Part shown: positions 53,578 to 64,000 of the stretch, piece by piece
How positions within the stretch are numbered: the stretch's first letter is position 1
How the letters are laid out: each line of letters starts with the position of its first letter
Assembly: GCF_001642475.1 (NCBI RefSeq)
Contig: NW_019173955.1
Coordinates: 186,001 to 250,000 of the forward strand
From: Fonsecaea monophora
Lineage: Eukaryota > Ascomycota > Eurotiomycetes > Chaetothyriales > Herpotrichiellaceae
Length of the DNA: 64,000 bases
Reading direction: 5' to 3'
The notes under the pieces: generated by a model
Seen by the model: the letters and a program-made list of their open reading frames with translations, nothing else
What the model was told of the DNA's origin: nothing
Database searches by the model: none
Position numbers and translations under genes: made by a program

Positions 53578-56412
53578 CTACCACGTAGTTGAACCCGGAA
53601 TATGTCCTGGACTGTAACTGCCTCTCTGCGGACTGCGCAATGCACCGCCGATAACCCCGCCAGCTGCTGGACTGCCGTTATTCTTCCCCCTACTGCTGCC
53701 ACTCCCTTTGCGACCATTCATATCGTACTCGGTGGTTGTCGGCATCGGTGGTATCGGATCGGCATCTTCAAAGTCGGCTGAGAAATTGCTAATCCCGCCA
53801 GCAGAGCGATTGGTATCCGATCTCGGTCGACGTTGGTCACCTGAAGGGAGGGTCTTGGCGTAGGCAGCGAAAGGGGAGCCTTGAACTTCGGGGATGACAG
53901 GACTGTTGGGAAATGCCTGGAAGCTGCCAAACGCATACGGACGGGCGTGTTGTGGCGGAGGCCGAGTACCAGGCAATTCGCCTTCTGGCGTGAGAGGACC
54001 GCTGTTGCTGAGCATCATTTGTCTTTGAGCCATTTCTTGCTTCTCCAAAATGTCGAGTTCGCGCAGATTGCTTTCCCACCGCAGTCTTGCGCTCCTCAAA
54101 TCCCTGTCCAGATTGTAGATTTCCTGGTTGAGCTCGGCCTCTCGTTTCTGTTGTTCAGCTCCCTTGGCATTCGACTCAGCAGCTCTTCTCTCTTTCTCAT
54201 TCAGTCCTTGAGCATTGGCATGGGTGATCCTATCGTGCTGTTCGGTCAGCTTAGAATTGCGGGCGATAAGCCGTTCTTTTCGCGTGACAATGGCGTTCAA
54301 TTCTTGGTTGACGCAAGCCTTGTCATCATGCGCAGCAGAACGCGCCTTGGCCAGAGCATCATTGGCTTCAGTTAGGAGCCTCTGCTGTTCATCGTGCGTT
54401 TCTTTGGCTGCAGCGTGGTCGTCATTCTCGTCATCGGGAGTGGACACTAGATTTTCAAGCGCCGCATCGAGCTCTTGAGTGGCATCCTCAGTCTGTCGTA
54501 TATTTCGTTCAGCTTGCAACAATTTTTGCCTTTGCTTGGTGTCGTCGCTGGCGGTTTTCAGTCGAGTGCTGAAGCTGTCCACTTCTTTTTCCACCTTGAC
54601 TAAAGCAGTTCTGTGTTGACGCCGAACTTTAGTAAGGCGATTGCGGGCTTCATTCAATTTAGCTTCGGCTGTTGAAATCGAATTTTTCAGGGTGGTGGTA
54701 GGTGAAGAGGGCGTTGAAGACTGGCGGACCGACGCGGGAGCCATTGAAGCGGGTACATCTTTGTCCAGGAGCATTGGCGTCTTGACCATGATAGATGCGA
54801 AGCCTTCGTCCCCTTCGCAGCTGATGAATGTACACGTGTAAGTGCAATTTGGCGCAAGTCCAGATATCGTGCCCGCCCACTGAGCACCGCTTCCATCGTG
54901 GCGGGAGGAGTTTTCGAGCGGCTCTAAGGACACCGCGTGCCACTTGGCGCCATTGATGCGTACGTAGAATGGCCGGCAATCTGCTCCTTGCGCGGGTTTT
55001 TGGGTATGCTCTGATTCATAGATGTAGGTTGCTTCAAAAGAAATCGACGAAGGTTCCACATTGACAATCCAAACAAGGTCCTGGTGGGATACTTCGAAAG
55101 GGCTGCCTTCCTTATTCCCAACGCTTGGAAGAGCCTTGTTGTGCTCGACCTCTCGTAAGACATGGACTTTGGTGCTGGCGAGAGCGGCCCAAAATGGCTG
55201 TCTGCTTCTAACGTGGTTCGCCTGACGCCTGCGTTTCTTCGCACTCATACCTTTACTATCTTTTCCATCTTTGAACCCTGGTGTTGGTGGCGGTTGGTAA
55301 TCGACAGAGGACGAAACGGCCGTGGGGACGGATCCATCTAACACCGAAGCGTCCGAAACAGATCCTGCCGAGGCTTCTGTATCTATACGTTTCGATTTGG
55401 CTGTTCCTGTGGTATAGGATGAGATGTAACGCCGGAAGCTCGCCATGACACCTTGTGCGATTATGTGTATGGCAAACAAACTTCGAAAATATGACGGTGG
55501 GCCGGGACTGTCGCCAAAATCGTGGTCCGAGGGTAGGTATTTCAGATGATCCAACAGTCCAGTCTGAGAAAGGAGGTCGACAGGAACCAGATTCGAATAC
55601 AGGAATCGACGAACATCTCGGCTCCGCGCCAGGTGCAGCAGCAGCACCCCTGCCACGCAGAACGTGTTGACCCTACTGTTCTTGCCAGAACTGCCATTTC
55701 CAAGCGTAATCGCGATTTGTATCTGAGCCAGGTCGAGCGCGAAATTTTGAGCCCACGTCCACAGTCCAACCCATAGTCCGAAGCCGATGGCATCTACAAT
55801 GGCAGTAGTGCTGAAGTTGGGCACGCCAGCCGATCCTTGAAAGATATCGAGCAAGGAATTTAGCGAAGCCGGAGTACCACCTCCTGGCATCAATGTCAAA
55901 GACGCAAATAAGGCCTGAACAATCGTCAACACCATCGACGGCAATGCGAGAAGGACAATCAGTAGAGAGACCGTGTCGCAAGCTGGGCGGGAGCGCAGAA
56001 TTGTTGAAGCCAGATGCAGGGCGCTGATGTCCTGGGAGGACCTGGCTCGGGAAGACACCATATCGCCTCGTCTTTGATGTAACATGGCAGATCCATTCGC
56101 CTCCCACTTGATGTCCTTCTCTTTGACAGCGCCTGAGTCGGGTTCACTGGCTGCGGGTTGAGAATTCAAGGAGGTTTTGGAGTCCTGCGGCGATTCGGAG
56201 GTGGCAGCGAGAGATCTATCGTTGACTATTGCGCTCGAAGCGTTGCCGGTCGGGTTGGGTTGGGGAACAGGCTCGGTTGGGACAGGGCCCTTTGCGGTGC
56301 CATTGAGATGACCATTCGATTTCTGTTTGGTGACACGTTTCCCAGGACCTACAAGTCCGTTTTCATGGCGATTATTGTGCTGATGCTTCTTCGCCGCAGG
56401 GTTTCGCGGCAT
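53578..56412 (-). CDS. acrB: AcrB-like membrane protein (ubiquitination network signalling)
   Basis: A single exon of 944 residues from the ATG at 56412 (MPRNPAAKKHQHNNRHENG); the frame is open further but the upstream part reads as leader. The basic, Asn/His/Lys-rich N-terminus is followed by about three hydrophobic helices (TVSLLIVLLALPSMVLTIV and others) between residues about 140 and 290. A beta-rich segment (VWIVNVEPSSISFEATYIYE) then precedes a long coiled coil (residues about 590-810, with NARNRLTKVRRQHRTALVKV), and the tail is disordered. This order matches AcrB of Aspergillus nidulans. AcrB is a coiled-coil membrane protein that works with the CreB/CreC deubiquitinating complex in carbon source and acriflavine responses. 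Identity rests on architecture and the N-terminal match I recall. Confidence 0.8.
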   Translation of the reverse strand: MPRNPAAKKHQHNNRHENGLVGPGKRVTKQKSNGHLNGTAKGPVPTEPVPQPNPTGNASSAIVNDRSLAATSESPQDSKTSLNSQPAASEPDSGAVKEKDIKWEANGSAMLHQRRGDMVSSRARSSQDISALHLASTILRSRPACDTVSLLIVLLALPSMVLTIVQALFASLTLMPGGGTPASLNSLLDIFQGSAGVPNFSTTAIVDAIGFGLWVGLWTWAQNFALDLAQIQIAITLGNGSSGKNSRVNTFCVAGVLLLHLARSRDVRRFLYSNLVPVDLLSQTGLLDHLKYLPSDHDFGDSPGPPSYFRSLFAIHIIAQGVMASFRRYISSYTTGTAKSKRIDTEASAGSVSDASVLDGSVPTAVSSSVDYQPPPTPGFKDGKDSKGMSAKKRRRQANHVRSRQPFWAALASTKVHVLREVEHNKALPSVGNKEGSPFEVSHQDLVWIVNVEPSSISFEATYIYESEHTQKPAQGADCRPFYVRINGAKWHAVSLEPLENSSRHDGSGAQWAGTISGLAPNCTYTCTFISCEGDEGFASIMVKTPMLLDKDVPASMAPASVRQSSTPSSPTTTLKNSISTAEAKLNEARNRLTKVRRQHRTALVKVEKEVDSFSTRLKTASDDTKQRQKLLQAERNIRQTEDATQELDAALENLVSTPDDENDDHAAAKETHDEQQRLLTEANDALAKARSAAHDDKACVNQELNAIVTRKERLIARNSKLTEQHDRITHANAQGLNEKERRAAESNAKGAEQQKREAELNQEIYNLDRDLRSARLRWESNLRELDILEKQEMAQRQMMLSNSGPLTPEGELPGTRPPPQHARPYAFGSFQAFPNSPVIPEVQGSPFAAYAKTLPSGDQRRPRSDTNRSAGGISNFSADFEDADPIPPMPTTTEYDMNGRKGSGSSRGKNNGSPAAGGVIGGALRSPQRGSYSPGHIPGSTTW

Positions 56413-59115
56413 GAAGGTCTGGAAGACTGGCGATGGGCTCCGTTCCAGTCGGCTTGGTGACTCCTTACAGGTCAGCAAGCCAACTGGAGGGATATAAAGT
56501 CCGGGTCGGCCTCGGGTGGGCAAAAGGAGAGACTGCTGGGGAAAGCGAAGTGAAGGCAGGATAAGGGCGTCTACGTATATGGTGGATAAATGGTTCGCGA
56601 ATGTCGTGGTAGCGATATTGCCGGCAAGGTAGAAAATGCGGGAGTGAAGAAATGCAAACAGAAGTGAAAAAGCTCCATGAGCCAAGTCAGAATCTGGATG
56701 TGGATGGCGGATGTGGATTTGGATGGCGCACTGACATAGTTGGTAGGCGTGGGTAGGCTGCGGTCCTGGCTCAGTGGCCCCCAGTGGCCGCTTCCACTTA
56801 ACAAGTACGGAGTGCAGCCCAAACAAGCCCCCCCAAAAGACAGAAATCGTTTAGTGCTTCTACGCGATCCCAGCATCGTCATCAGTCAGCCTTTTTCTTA
56901 CTTGCCAGATCCCTGGGAAATTCCCCTTTCTGCCAGTCATCTTTATCCCAGAACAGCCTACGGACTACTCACTGTCCGGACGGAGAGCAAACACCTGAAA
57001 ACGGCACCCCACCGAGGTAACACTTTTAAGAGGTAGAATGTTGGAAGAGGGGCAGACGAGTCGAGTCGAATCGAACTGGGCGATGGCAACTAGGGGTGGG
57101 TTTCTTTTTACTCATCTTTCTCGAGCGTAGTCTCAGAAGAAACTGATTGCATATAACCCCCAACAGTATCCTCCACCAATCTCTCCTACATACCCGGTAC
57201 CAGCCTTTACTCGATTCCGAAGATGCTAATACTTGCTGCATAAAAGAGAAAGGAAAATACAAAGATTCGTCGGGTGTTGCGAGCAGATGTGAGAGACTTT
57301 CTCAATCTACTTTTACCCTCCCCTGGCTTCTCGCAGACGCCCCCATGGCCTAAGAGAGCTCTCATTCGCCCATCTAGGTGAAGGAGGAACCTGAAACACA
57401 ATTGCGCAGCACCCCGTGCGCCCACTAAATCCCGGCTACTGGACGAGGGTTTGACCGCCGATGCTTGGTTGAACAGCGCCCCTCGGGCCCCCAAAGACCT
57501 ACGTGGAGTACCGAGACTCGACACCACCAAGCCCGCTAAGCTTGTCAGTCCCTAGGAGAGGTCATTGAGAAGGCCTTGACAGGGAGATATCCTTCCAAGC
57601 CTTTCTTAGCTGCGACATATGCACCATACACAGCGCAGGGTGACAGCCTAGCGAAGTTAAAGCCTCCGAGGAACAGAGAAAAAAAAAGACCCTACCAGCT
57701 GCCGACCTGTTGCCGACTCGTCCGGACGGCAAGCCATCCCTCATGATGTGCGTCCTGCCAATCTCTGTCCTACCCCTCATCAAGGCTTCATTCTGCTCTA
57801 AACTTGCGCTATCCGTCGATCACGGATTCGATGGCCGCCGCAGGCCCACGGCTTTCCAATTGCCGGCACCTCCTCTATAGCACCTTCACATTTCTGGATG
57901 CACGGACCCCTGGGGAAGGGCTAGATGTTTTCATCCAAAGATCGACCCTGCTTCAGCTGGACCTGCTGACCGCATATTGAAATGGAGTCTTGGACTGTCG
58001 CCGCCCAGTATCTACCTACCTTCGGTTCTCCCCGGTCACATCATAATTGTCTTCTGCAATTGCGGGGACAAGCTGCTGTAAGCAAATCATGCATGCTTAC
58101 CCTAAAATTGGTCTGACGCTATCATATCCAGATTGAGAAGGACCAGCCTATTGACATGATTGACTTTGGCCTCTCAAACATATTTGCAGGAAAGCTGGAG
58201 AGCTATTCGTGCTCCTAACTCAAGGCGCCCTAAGACCCTTGGTCACTGAATGGGGTGACTTCACTTGGAGGTCGATCTCATGCCACTTTTTGACGGTTTC
58301 CACAAAGTTTGTTGCCTCCGAGCCTCCTCCCTGCGCTCGAGGCGATAGCTACATGGTTGTCGCAAGCCAAGTGGACGCAAAGGTCAGAGCCATTGGTTCA
58401 AGCTCTGAATGACACCACTTGGAGCTAGAGTAGGTAGGTAAGTGACAAAATAGAATTGGTCACACGAGGCAAAGTAAATCTAACAGGAATATCTCCCGTT
58501 CCCTTCCGACCACGCATCCCTGCTGAAGATCAACAGACTCCTTATCGGAAAATAAATCTACTTCTCTGTGCCACCGCCTATTTGCTGGGAAACAGTGTCG
58601 CACATCCCTGGATAACGTCCGAATTCGACATTGGGCAGGATGGCTTAGCCCTTTATCGACAATGCTTCTGGCTGCCGAGTCTCTCCTTCAATGTCGACAA
58701 GCATGAAGTTGTGACCCTGGAACCCTGGATAGATGGTCACACGCACAATCAAGCAGTGCGCGCCTCCAGCATTCACCTCACCATCAAGGCCAAGATTGCG
58801 AAAATGGGTCGAGCTCGAGTACTAGCCAGGACATCGAGGAAGCATGGACTAACAGAATGGTCACCTGCACGCTTTGCGAGGTATTGTCAACGATTGTCAA
58901 CAGTTGAGCATGTTTCAACCGCAAGGATTACTCGAGAACCGGTCAGACGTGGTTTATGCACAGAGATTCAATGACGCGACTGGTATAAGTTACACTATCT
59001 TTCATTGGGTACTTTGCAAGGCTGTTTACCCATTCGATGTGATCAGTCACCCAGGATTTGTGTGTTGGCAAGATGCGTTGATGTCCCAGCATCACATAAC
59101 CTCCACTTAAATTTT
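56413..59115. other. Gene-free stretch, 2.7 kb
   Basis: Upstream region of the AcrB-like gene and tail of the reductase gene. An open frame of 172 codons (58456-58974, +) and protein-like but interrupted frames on the minus strand at 58.5-59.1 kb are present, none with a recognisable motif. TACCTACC and TAGGTAGG elements occur near 58011 and 58431. Confidence 0.4.
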
Positions 59116-60186
59116 TTAAATCTTGCTCTTCTCCACACCCTCTGTGTCGGCAATGCGATAAACATACTTGACAGCGCTTGCCTTGCCCTGAAGAAGATTC
59201 TCCAGGCCTGTCTGGACGCCATTTAATCCCCCAGGAACCACCTCATATGGATGCCCACTGAACCAGCCTTCCTTTAGACCGAGGCTGAATAGCCTGAACC
59301 AGGCATATCCAAAGTCGCTCAGGTCATCCGGCACACCGTGGACAGAGCCCACAGTGGTAAGGGTCTGGTTGACCGTCTTGGGAATCTCTTCGTACTTCTT
59401 TCCCGGAAGAACCAAGCTAATATGTCCATAAGGATCGAGAACCTTGATAATGTTCTGGTAACTACCCTTTTCACTAACAGCATCAAAAGCGTACAAGAGT
59501 TTTTGCCCGGCAGGGACTGCAGCGCGGAGGCCGTCAACAACGTGCTCGTCACCCTTGCGATAGTCGATGACGGTATCGCCCTTGGACTTGTCAATCAGGC
59601 CTTCGACAAATGGGATGCCCCGGCCGGCAACGCAGATAATTGGGTGTATCTTGGAGCGGACCAGAAGCTTGACCGCGAAAGCTCCCACGGCGGAAGCAGC
59701 GCCATAGACGACCACGCCCCCGGCGAGAGCATCTTTGCGGGCCTGAGACACGGCGACCCACGGCTCTGGTAAGCCCAAACGGCAATAAAGACCGACGGCG
59801 GCAGTCATGGCAGCCAGGGGGATGGTTGCTGCCTCTTCGAACGAGGTTTGTTGAGGAAGATGGAAAGTGGTTTTTTCCCAGGCGATGGCGTATTCGGCGA
59901 AGGATCCATGAGGCGTGCGCATCTCATGAAAGGCACCCACGCGGTCGCCAACCTTGAATTCGCTGACATTGGAACCAACTGCCTCGACATAGCCAGCAAT
60001 GTCGTCGCCCGTGTTAAGTCCTTGAGCCCCTTTGAAGACAATTGGGTATTTCCAATCTTTGGGGTTTGTACCAGAGACAACCACTTTGATGAGGACCTGA
60101 TTGGGCTCGGGCTTGGGGACAGGAATATCCTTGATCTGGACATCGAGCTGATCTTCCCCCTTTTTGTAGACGTGGGCTGATTTCAT
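59116..60186 (-). CDS. Zinc-type alcohol dehydrogenase / enoyl reductase (MDR family)
   Basis: A single exon of 356 residues from the ATG at 60186 (KSAHVYKKGEDQLDVQIKDI). The GroES-like N-terminal domain shows VVSGTNPKDWKYP and GDDIAGYVEAVG, followed by VGDRVGAF. The Rossmann part has VVVYGAASAVGAFAVKL, the NADP-binding loop of quinone-oxidoreductase-like MDR enzymes. Catalytic zinc ligands are not evident, so it probably reduces C=C or quinone bonds with NADPH (ToxD/trans-enoyl-reductase-like). The frame stays open upstream to an ATG at 60432, which would give 438 residues with a basic, His/Tyr-rich leader resembling a mitochondrial presequence. No pathway genes adjoin. Confidence 0.85.
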   Translation of the reverse strand: MKSAHVYKKGEDQLDVQIKDIPVPKPEPNQVLIKVVVSGTNPKDWKYPIVFKGAQGLNTGDDIAGYVEAVGSNVSEFKVGDRVGAFHEMRTPHGSFAEYAIAWEKTTFHLPQQTSFEEAATIPLAAMTAAVGLYCRLGLPEPWVAVSQARKDALAGGVVVYGAASAVGAFAVKLLVRSKIHPIICVAGRGIPFVEGLIDKSKGDTVIDYRKGDEHVVDGLRAAVPAGQKLLYAFDAVSEKGSYQNIIKVLDPYGHISLVLPGKKYEEIPKTVNQTLTTVGSVHGVPDDLSDFGYAWFRLFSLGLKEGWFSGHPYEVVPGGLNGVQTGLENLLQGKASAVKYVYRIADTEGVEKSKI

Positions 60187-62136
60187 GATGGGAGACGTGG
60201 TCGCACTGGTAGCCTTATGGGTGGATTTATCAGCTGATACAGCGGGTGTAAAGCGTCGCGAGGCTACACTAAGAGAATTTGGTGCCGAGGGAACCAGCAA
60301 TCGTGGGCGGTAGCAGCGATAGTGGTGATGGTGATAATAGTGGCTATAGTGGCGAAAGCAGTAGTGGGTTCGACCAAGGGAGAGTCTCTTGAAAGGAGCA
60401 GCAGTATTTGTAGAGCAAAAGTATAGTATCATAGAGTCATGGGCGCGTGTGCTGAGCGTTGCTGGGGATGTCGTGATTTTGTTTCTCACATTATTAATGC
60501 GATCTTTGCATTGAGGAACTTATCCAAGCTCGGCAAATCATAATCATGGAAATCCGGTTCTCCTCCTTTCCATTCCTCCACCTTGTCGAACGCATTACCG
60601 GTAAAGTCTGCCTGCCCCTCTTCTGTGTTTTAGTAGTGGGAGGGATACTACGAGAAGTGGGGTGTTGGGAAATGTATCATCACGACTTTGTGCCTGCGAG
60701 TCGTACATATCATCTAGGCCGTCTGCTATTCCTGCAACATGGGTGTTATTATGTGCTTCGTTCTTGAAGCATCACAACAGGTCAAGACTGGTGTATGGAA
60801 CCGAGGATGTCAGGCTTTCATGACACAATTCTGGGAAGGTGGGGTGGGGGGCGGCTGCCATGCCCAGATCTGATGGCGGTGGCAGTGCGATTGACTACCA
60901 GTACCTCGTAACGAGGTACACGATCCCCAAAGTTAGGCGGGTGCATTGCTTTTATAGGTAGTGCTTTTTCTCGGCGGCGGCGGTTAATTGGCACCCCTGG
61001 GTAAGGCTGGGCGCTACAAGCACTCGGTTCAGTGCCTATTGTAGGGAGCTCGAGGAAGGGGTTTGCCCTCTCCCCAATGCTCGAGACCGCCTATCTAAGC
61101 ACACGGGTAGGTAAAAGTAGGTACTTTGTTTGGGGGCATGCTCGAGGCACCTACCTGTCCAGCGCAGGATTATGTAGGCGATATGGTAGGTGACCAACAC
61201 CGTCCCTCAGCTGCCTTGGTTGCGTAACCACCGACCGACGTATCGAAAAGATAATTCCACATCTTTGAGGTTCCAACTCGTATGCTTTGTACCATCTCCC
61301 ACCTCCATCGGATGCCAAAGCCGGAATTTCAAAGCCTAGTCAAACGTCCGCCTTTCACCGTTATTGGTGTCCCTCGCCCATGGCCTTTTACCACCACCAA
61401 CACTATCACCATCAACAATGCCATTATTAGGCCTTCAACCCGCTAACCATCCATGGCCTCAGGTCTGCACCCTCCATCGGACTGGCTTCTCCTCAGCAGC
61501 CACTAACATCTTCACTTTCAGCACAGACTGTGCCACCTGCTCTTGCCCACACACACATGTTAGCCACGTCAAACAGGGCAAGGCCCGTGCCGAATCTGCA
61601 CTTTCGTCACGATCAGGTTGCCAACATGTTGGATTCCATTCACGAGCCTGAGGCCTCGTCCGCCCGAAGACTCGGTCGATCCAACCCCAAGCTCGATCAG
61701 CAGGCGTCCTAGCTCTGCTCGTATCTCAGTCCAACAGCTCAGCCGCGGACAGCATGTCCAATGCCCCGGCCACTCCCAGGAACCATACCTCATAGCAGTC
61801 CAACTGGCTGTCTACGGAGTACCTCGTCCCTCGCACCTCATACCTGTGGTCGTCCACTCCAGATAAACCAGCATAGCATCCACAAGCTCGCAACAGATGT
61901 GCCAATCCGGTATGTCGCACCGAGTACCACGAATGCAATCAGGACTCATGAGCGAGTCGAGTACACGACTGACTCCGCTCGTCGTCTGCGACCGATAGTC
62001 TGGCCCCTCACCACCCTTCGCTTCCTCGGAGAAGGTGGCCAGAACAACGAGGTCCAGATTCCTTTTCACCACTTGAGTCCCCTTCCCCCTCGCCAACGGC
62101 TTGGTGGTCCAAACTTTGCAGACCTCGTCGATATCA
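60187..62136. promoter_or_regulatory. Divergent region with long leader and upstream ORFs before the last gene
   Basis: 1.95 kb between reductase (-) and transcription factor (+). From about 61380 the plus strand carries overlapping short frames (for example 61364-61651, 61618-61866 and the ATG-started 61761-62180). Their composition is coding-like, rich in Pro, Ser and Arg. They may be upstream ORFs in a long leader or an unrecognised exon. TAGGTA elements lie near 61107-61122. Confidence 0.35.
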
Positions 62137-64000
62137 ATGTCTCGAAATCGGTTTCGTGTAAAGCTAGACCAACAAGATGAGCCCGGTCCAAGCGTCAAGG
62201 CCCCATCCGACCACACTGACGTTCCCCCTCCAACGTTCGCATCTCAACTTCGAACATTTACTCCCAAAGGTCAGGCTGATTGGATTCTCCGAAAGCAGAA
62301 AGTGAGAGCTCCACATCCCCGTCGCGGTACGCCTGCCACATCGGTTGTCGCCAAACAGGGGAAGGCGAGGAAAGAGAAGCGTTCGAGCTTGACATCTTCT
62401 AGCGAGGATGTCAAAGAGGAGGAATCCACGGCACACAGACTTCGCAAGAATCGTCAGATGATGAACACTGCAAGCCTCAGAGCCGAGTCGACCAAGATCA
62501 TCCCTCGAATGGTGAAGGCTGGGAGTCGTCAACCATGGACATCAACGGGGGCGGATGCCATTCTGGAGGATCTTCGCCCACACCCTCACTCACTCACTAT
62601 TGAAGAACAGAACTTCGTCATCAAGTGGCTACAGTTCCAGGGCGTTGCGTCGTGGAGTAGCAATACTACTGGTGCTTTCTGTCCTTGTCGCGATATTGCG
62701 TGGCGAGGTATCCAGATGTATCCCGCTGGCGGCCTGCCATGGACTCTGATAATCTGCGACATGTTCTTGGCCCTGTCTCGACGACAGCCGTTGCCACAAA
62801 GGATGCATCGGCGGAAAGCCATGGCGTACAAATATATCGCGAACTTGTTGGCAGACCCCGAGACGCAGGCCTCGGACGAAGCCTTGCTCTGTGTTTGTCT
62901 AGCAATGTCAGCCGACGCCCGCTCATTGAGTCCTGAGATCAATAGAGTCCACCTGAAAGGTCTGGCACAGATGATCTCACAACGTGGAGTGGACTCCCTG
63001 TTCTCAGCCGTGTGCTTCATGTTCCACCCCATGTTTTCCTTGGCGTATTTTGCCATGGCCGAGCTTGAAGCTACCAGCTTCTTGGATGTGCAAGGTGCCA
63101 GCGACAGGTTCCTCGGGACATTAGACTCGATGCAAAGCGACGGCCGGAGGTCACAGTCTGACGCTACCCAATACCGTAGTGACAATGGTGTCTCCAGAGG
63201 CGAAAGAGTGGGAGCAACCACAACCAATCGGTCCCGAACCCCGGTATCAAGCAGCCTCTGGTCGGCTGCAATGGGAAAGTCGACAATACATCACGCTGTG
63301 GAGGGTGCACTGGCGAATTTGCAAAGGACAACCCTGTCTGTCCAGCAGGACCTTTCTTTGTTCCTCAATCTGTATCTGCTGAATCTCATATTGTGGGATT
63401 TGCTCGAGCGGCCTGATGGTGCTGTATTGTTTCTGCAGAGACTTTCCATCCACGCAGAGAATGCGCGCGTGAGGCTTGAGATCACCGTGTGGCTGCTTGC
63501 AAAGTCATGGGTCGATGCGGACGAAGTCTCCAAGAGGAGTGACAATGGGGCCAAGAAGGAGGTGTTCTTGACCGAAGCAGTCATTGATGCTCTGAAGATT
63601 TTCAGTCGGATCACTGACCAGTCGAAGGAGAAATTGATCCACGTATTGTCGTCCTGGCTATTTGGTTGTGAGGGGGAAAGAGGCGAGGACGAGGCTGAAC
63701 TGGAGAGCATAGAACCAGCCGCCAGCAAGAATGGAGAGTCCTCCTCCCCTCCTACCACCAAGAGCATGTCTTCCCATATCGCTGAAGGTACCGCTGGCAC
63801 TTCAGAACCATCGGCATCGGTGCAGGGAAAGGCTGCTAGCCATGGAAGTTCGAAGAAGGATATGGATCCCACGCTCGGCTCCCCACCGGAGCCACAACAG
63901 GCACAGAGTGCGGGGGTCACGTCCAAGGCGTTCGAATACCTCAGCAGTCCAGACTTTCAAGTGATGATGGACGAGGCATACAGTGACTGGTATGAGAAGA
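62137..64000 (+). CDS. Fungal transcription factor-like protein without zinc cluster, cut by window edge
   Basis: An open frame of 621 codons running past the right edge, so the stop is missing. It starts at ATG 62137 (SRNRFRVKLDQQDEPGPS), the first in-frame ATG. Residues about 40-100 contain FTPKGQADWILRKQKVRAP and a basic KQGKARKEKR patch, the opening typical of zinc-less fungal regulators. From about residue 175 a helical domain follows with PWTLIICDMFLALS, SDEALLCVCLAMSADA and HLKGLAQMISQRGV, the regulatory core of this class (PF11951-like). After residue about 510 it becomes Ser/Glu/Pro-rich. It belongs to the same broad class as the protein at 461-2248 but is not a close copy. Targets are unknown. 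Confidence 0.72.
   Translation, partial: MSRNRFRVKLDQQDEPGPSVKAPSDHTDVPPPTFASQLRTFTPKGQADWILRKQKVRAPHPRRGTPATSVVAKQGKARKEKRSSLTSSSEDVKEEESTAHRLRKNRQMMNTASLRAESTKIIPRMVKAGSRQPWTSTGADAILEDLRPHPHSLTIEEQNFVIKWLQFQGVASWSSNTTGAFCPCRDIAWRGIQMYPAGGLPWTLIICDMFLALSRRQPLPQRMHRRKAMAYKYIANLLADPETQASDEALLCVCLAMSADARSLSPEINRVHLKGLAQMISQRGVDSLFSAVCFMFHPMFSLAYFAMAELEATSFLDVQGASDRFLGTLDSMQSDGRRSQSDATQYRSDNGVSRGERVGATTTNRSRTPVSSSLWSAAMGKSTIHHAVEGALANLQRTTLSVQQDLSLFLNLYLLNLILWDLLERPDGAVLFLQRLSIHAENARVRLEITVWLLAKSWVDADEVSKRSDNGAKKEVFLTEAVIDALKIFSRITDQSKEKLIHVLSSWLFGCEGERGEDEAELESIEPAASKNGESSSPPTTKSMSSHIAEGTAGTSEPSASVQGKAASHGSSKKDMDPTLGSPPEPQQAQSAGVTSKAFEYLSSPDFQVMMDEAYSDWYEK

Noticed and set aside
58456..58974. 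172-codon plus-strand frame upstream of the reductase tail
   Set aside because: Several frames on both strands are equally open here, and none resembles a family.

Overview
The window is nuclear DNA of a filamentous ascomycete (Pezizomycotina). The protein families present (Zn2Cys6 regulators, RTA1, an AcrB-type protein, a CmcJ/AsaB-type oxygenase, DHA1 transporters) and the short GT-AG introns of about 50-110 nt with CTRAC-like branch sites point there. A Eurotiomycete such as a chaetothyrialean black yeast would fit, but that is inference. I recognised no rRNA, tRNA, CRISPR or intact transposon.

Layout. 0.4-8.7 kb: a fungal transcription factor without a zinc cluster (-), a Pch1/cyclin-T-like cyclin (+) and a 2-oxoglutarate-oxygenase-like enzyme (+). 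10.7-21.8 kb is an accessory stretch: an RTA1 membrane protein (+), a Zn2Cys6 regulator (-), an HSL-type esterase (+) and two unrelated MFS transporters (-). 23.8-31 kb: a tiny two-exon LYR protein (ETFRF1/LYRM5 type), the CCR4 deadenylase, a small single-pass membrane protein and the Golgi protein TVP23. 31.6-42.6 kb, all on the minus strand: xylulokinase, a mitochondrial-type CDF metal transporter, cytosolic valyl-tRNA synthetase, a small unknown protein and a five-exon O-methyltransferase. 46.6-56.4 kb: casein kinase 2 alpha and RNase P subunit Rpp1 (divergent), a secreted Gly/Ser-rich protein, dual-start histidyl-tRNA synthetase and an AcrB-like protein. 59.1-64 kb: a zinc-type alcohol dehydrogenase/enoyl reductase and a second zinc-cluster-free transcription factor that runs off the right edge.

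Functionally this is mostly ordinary chromosome: transcription elongation (cyclin), mRNA decay (CCR4), translation (ValRS, HisRS), tRNA maturation (Rpp1), signalling (CK2) and membrane traffic (TVP23). Adaptive genes sit between them. The only group that looks like a co-operating module is regulator + esterase + two exporters at 12.7-21.7 kb, and this rests on adjacency alone. Exon structures were joined by reading splice sites and checking reading frame by hand. Several gene-free stretches of 1.5-4 kb hold only short unrecognisable ORFs, microsatellites and small palindromes. I found no convincing undescribed multi-gene system.
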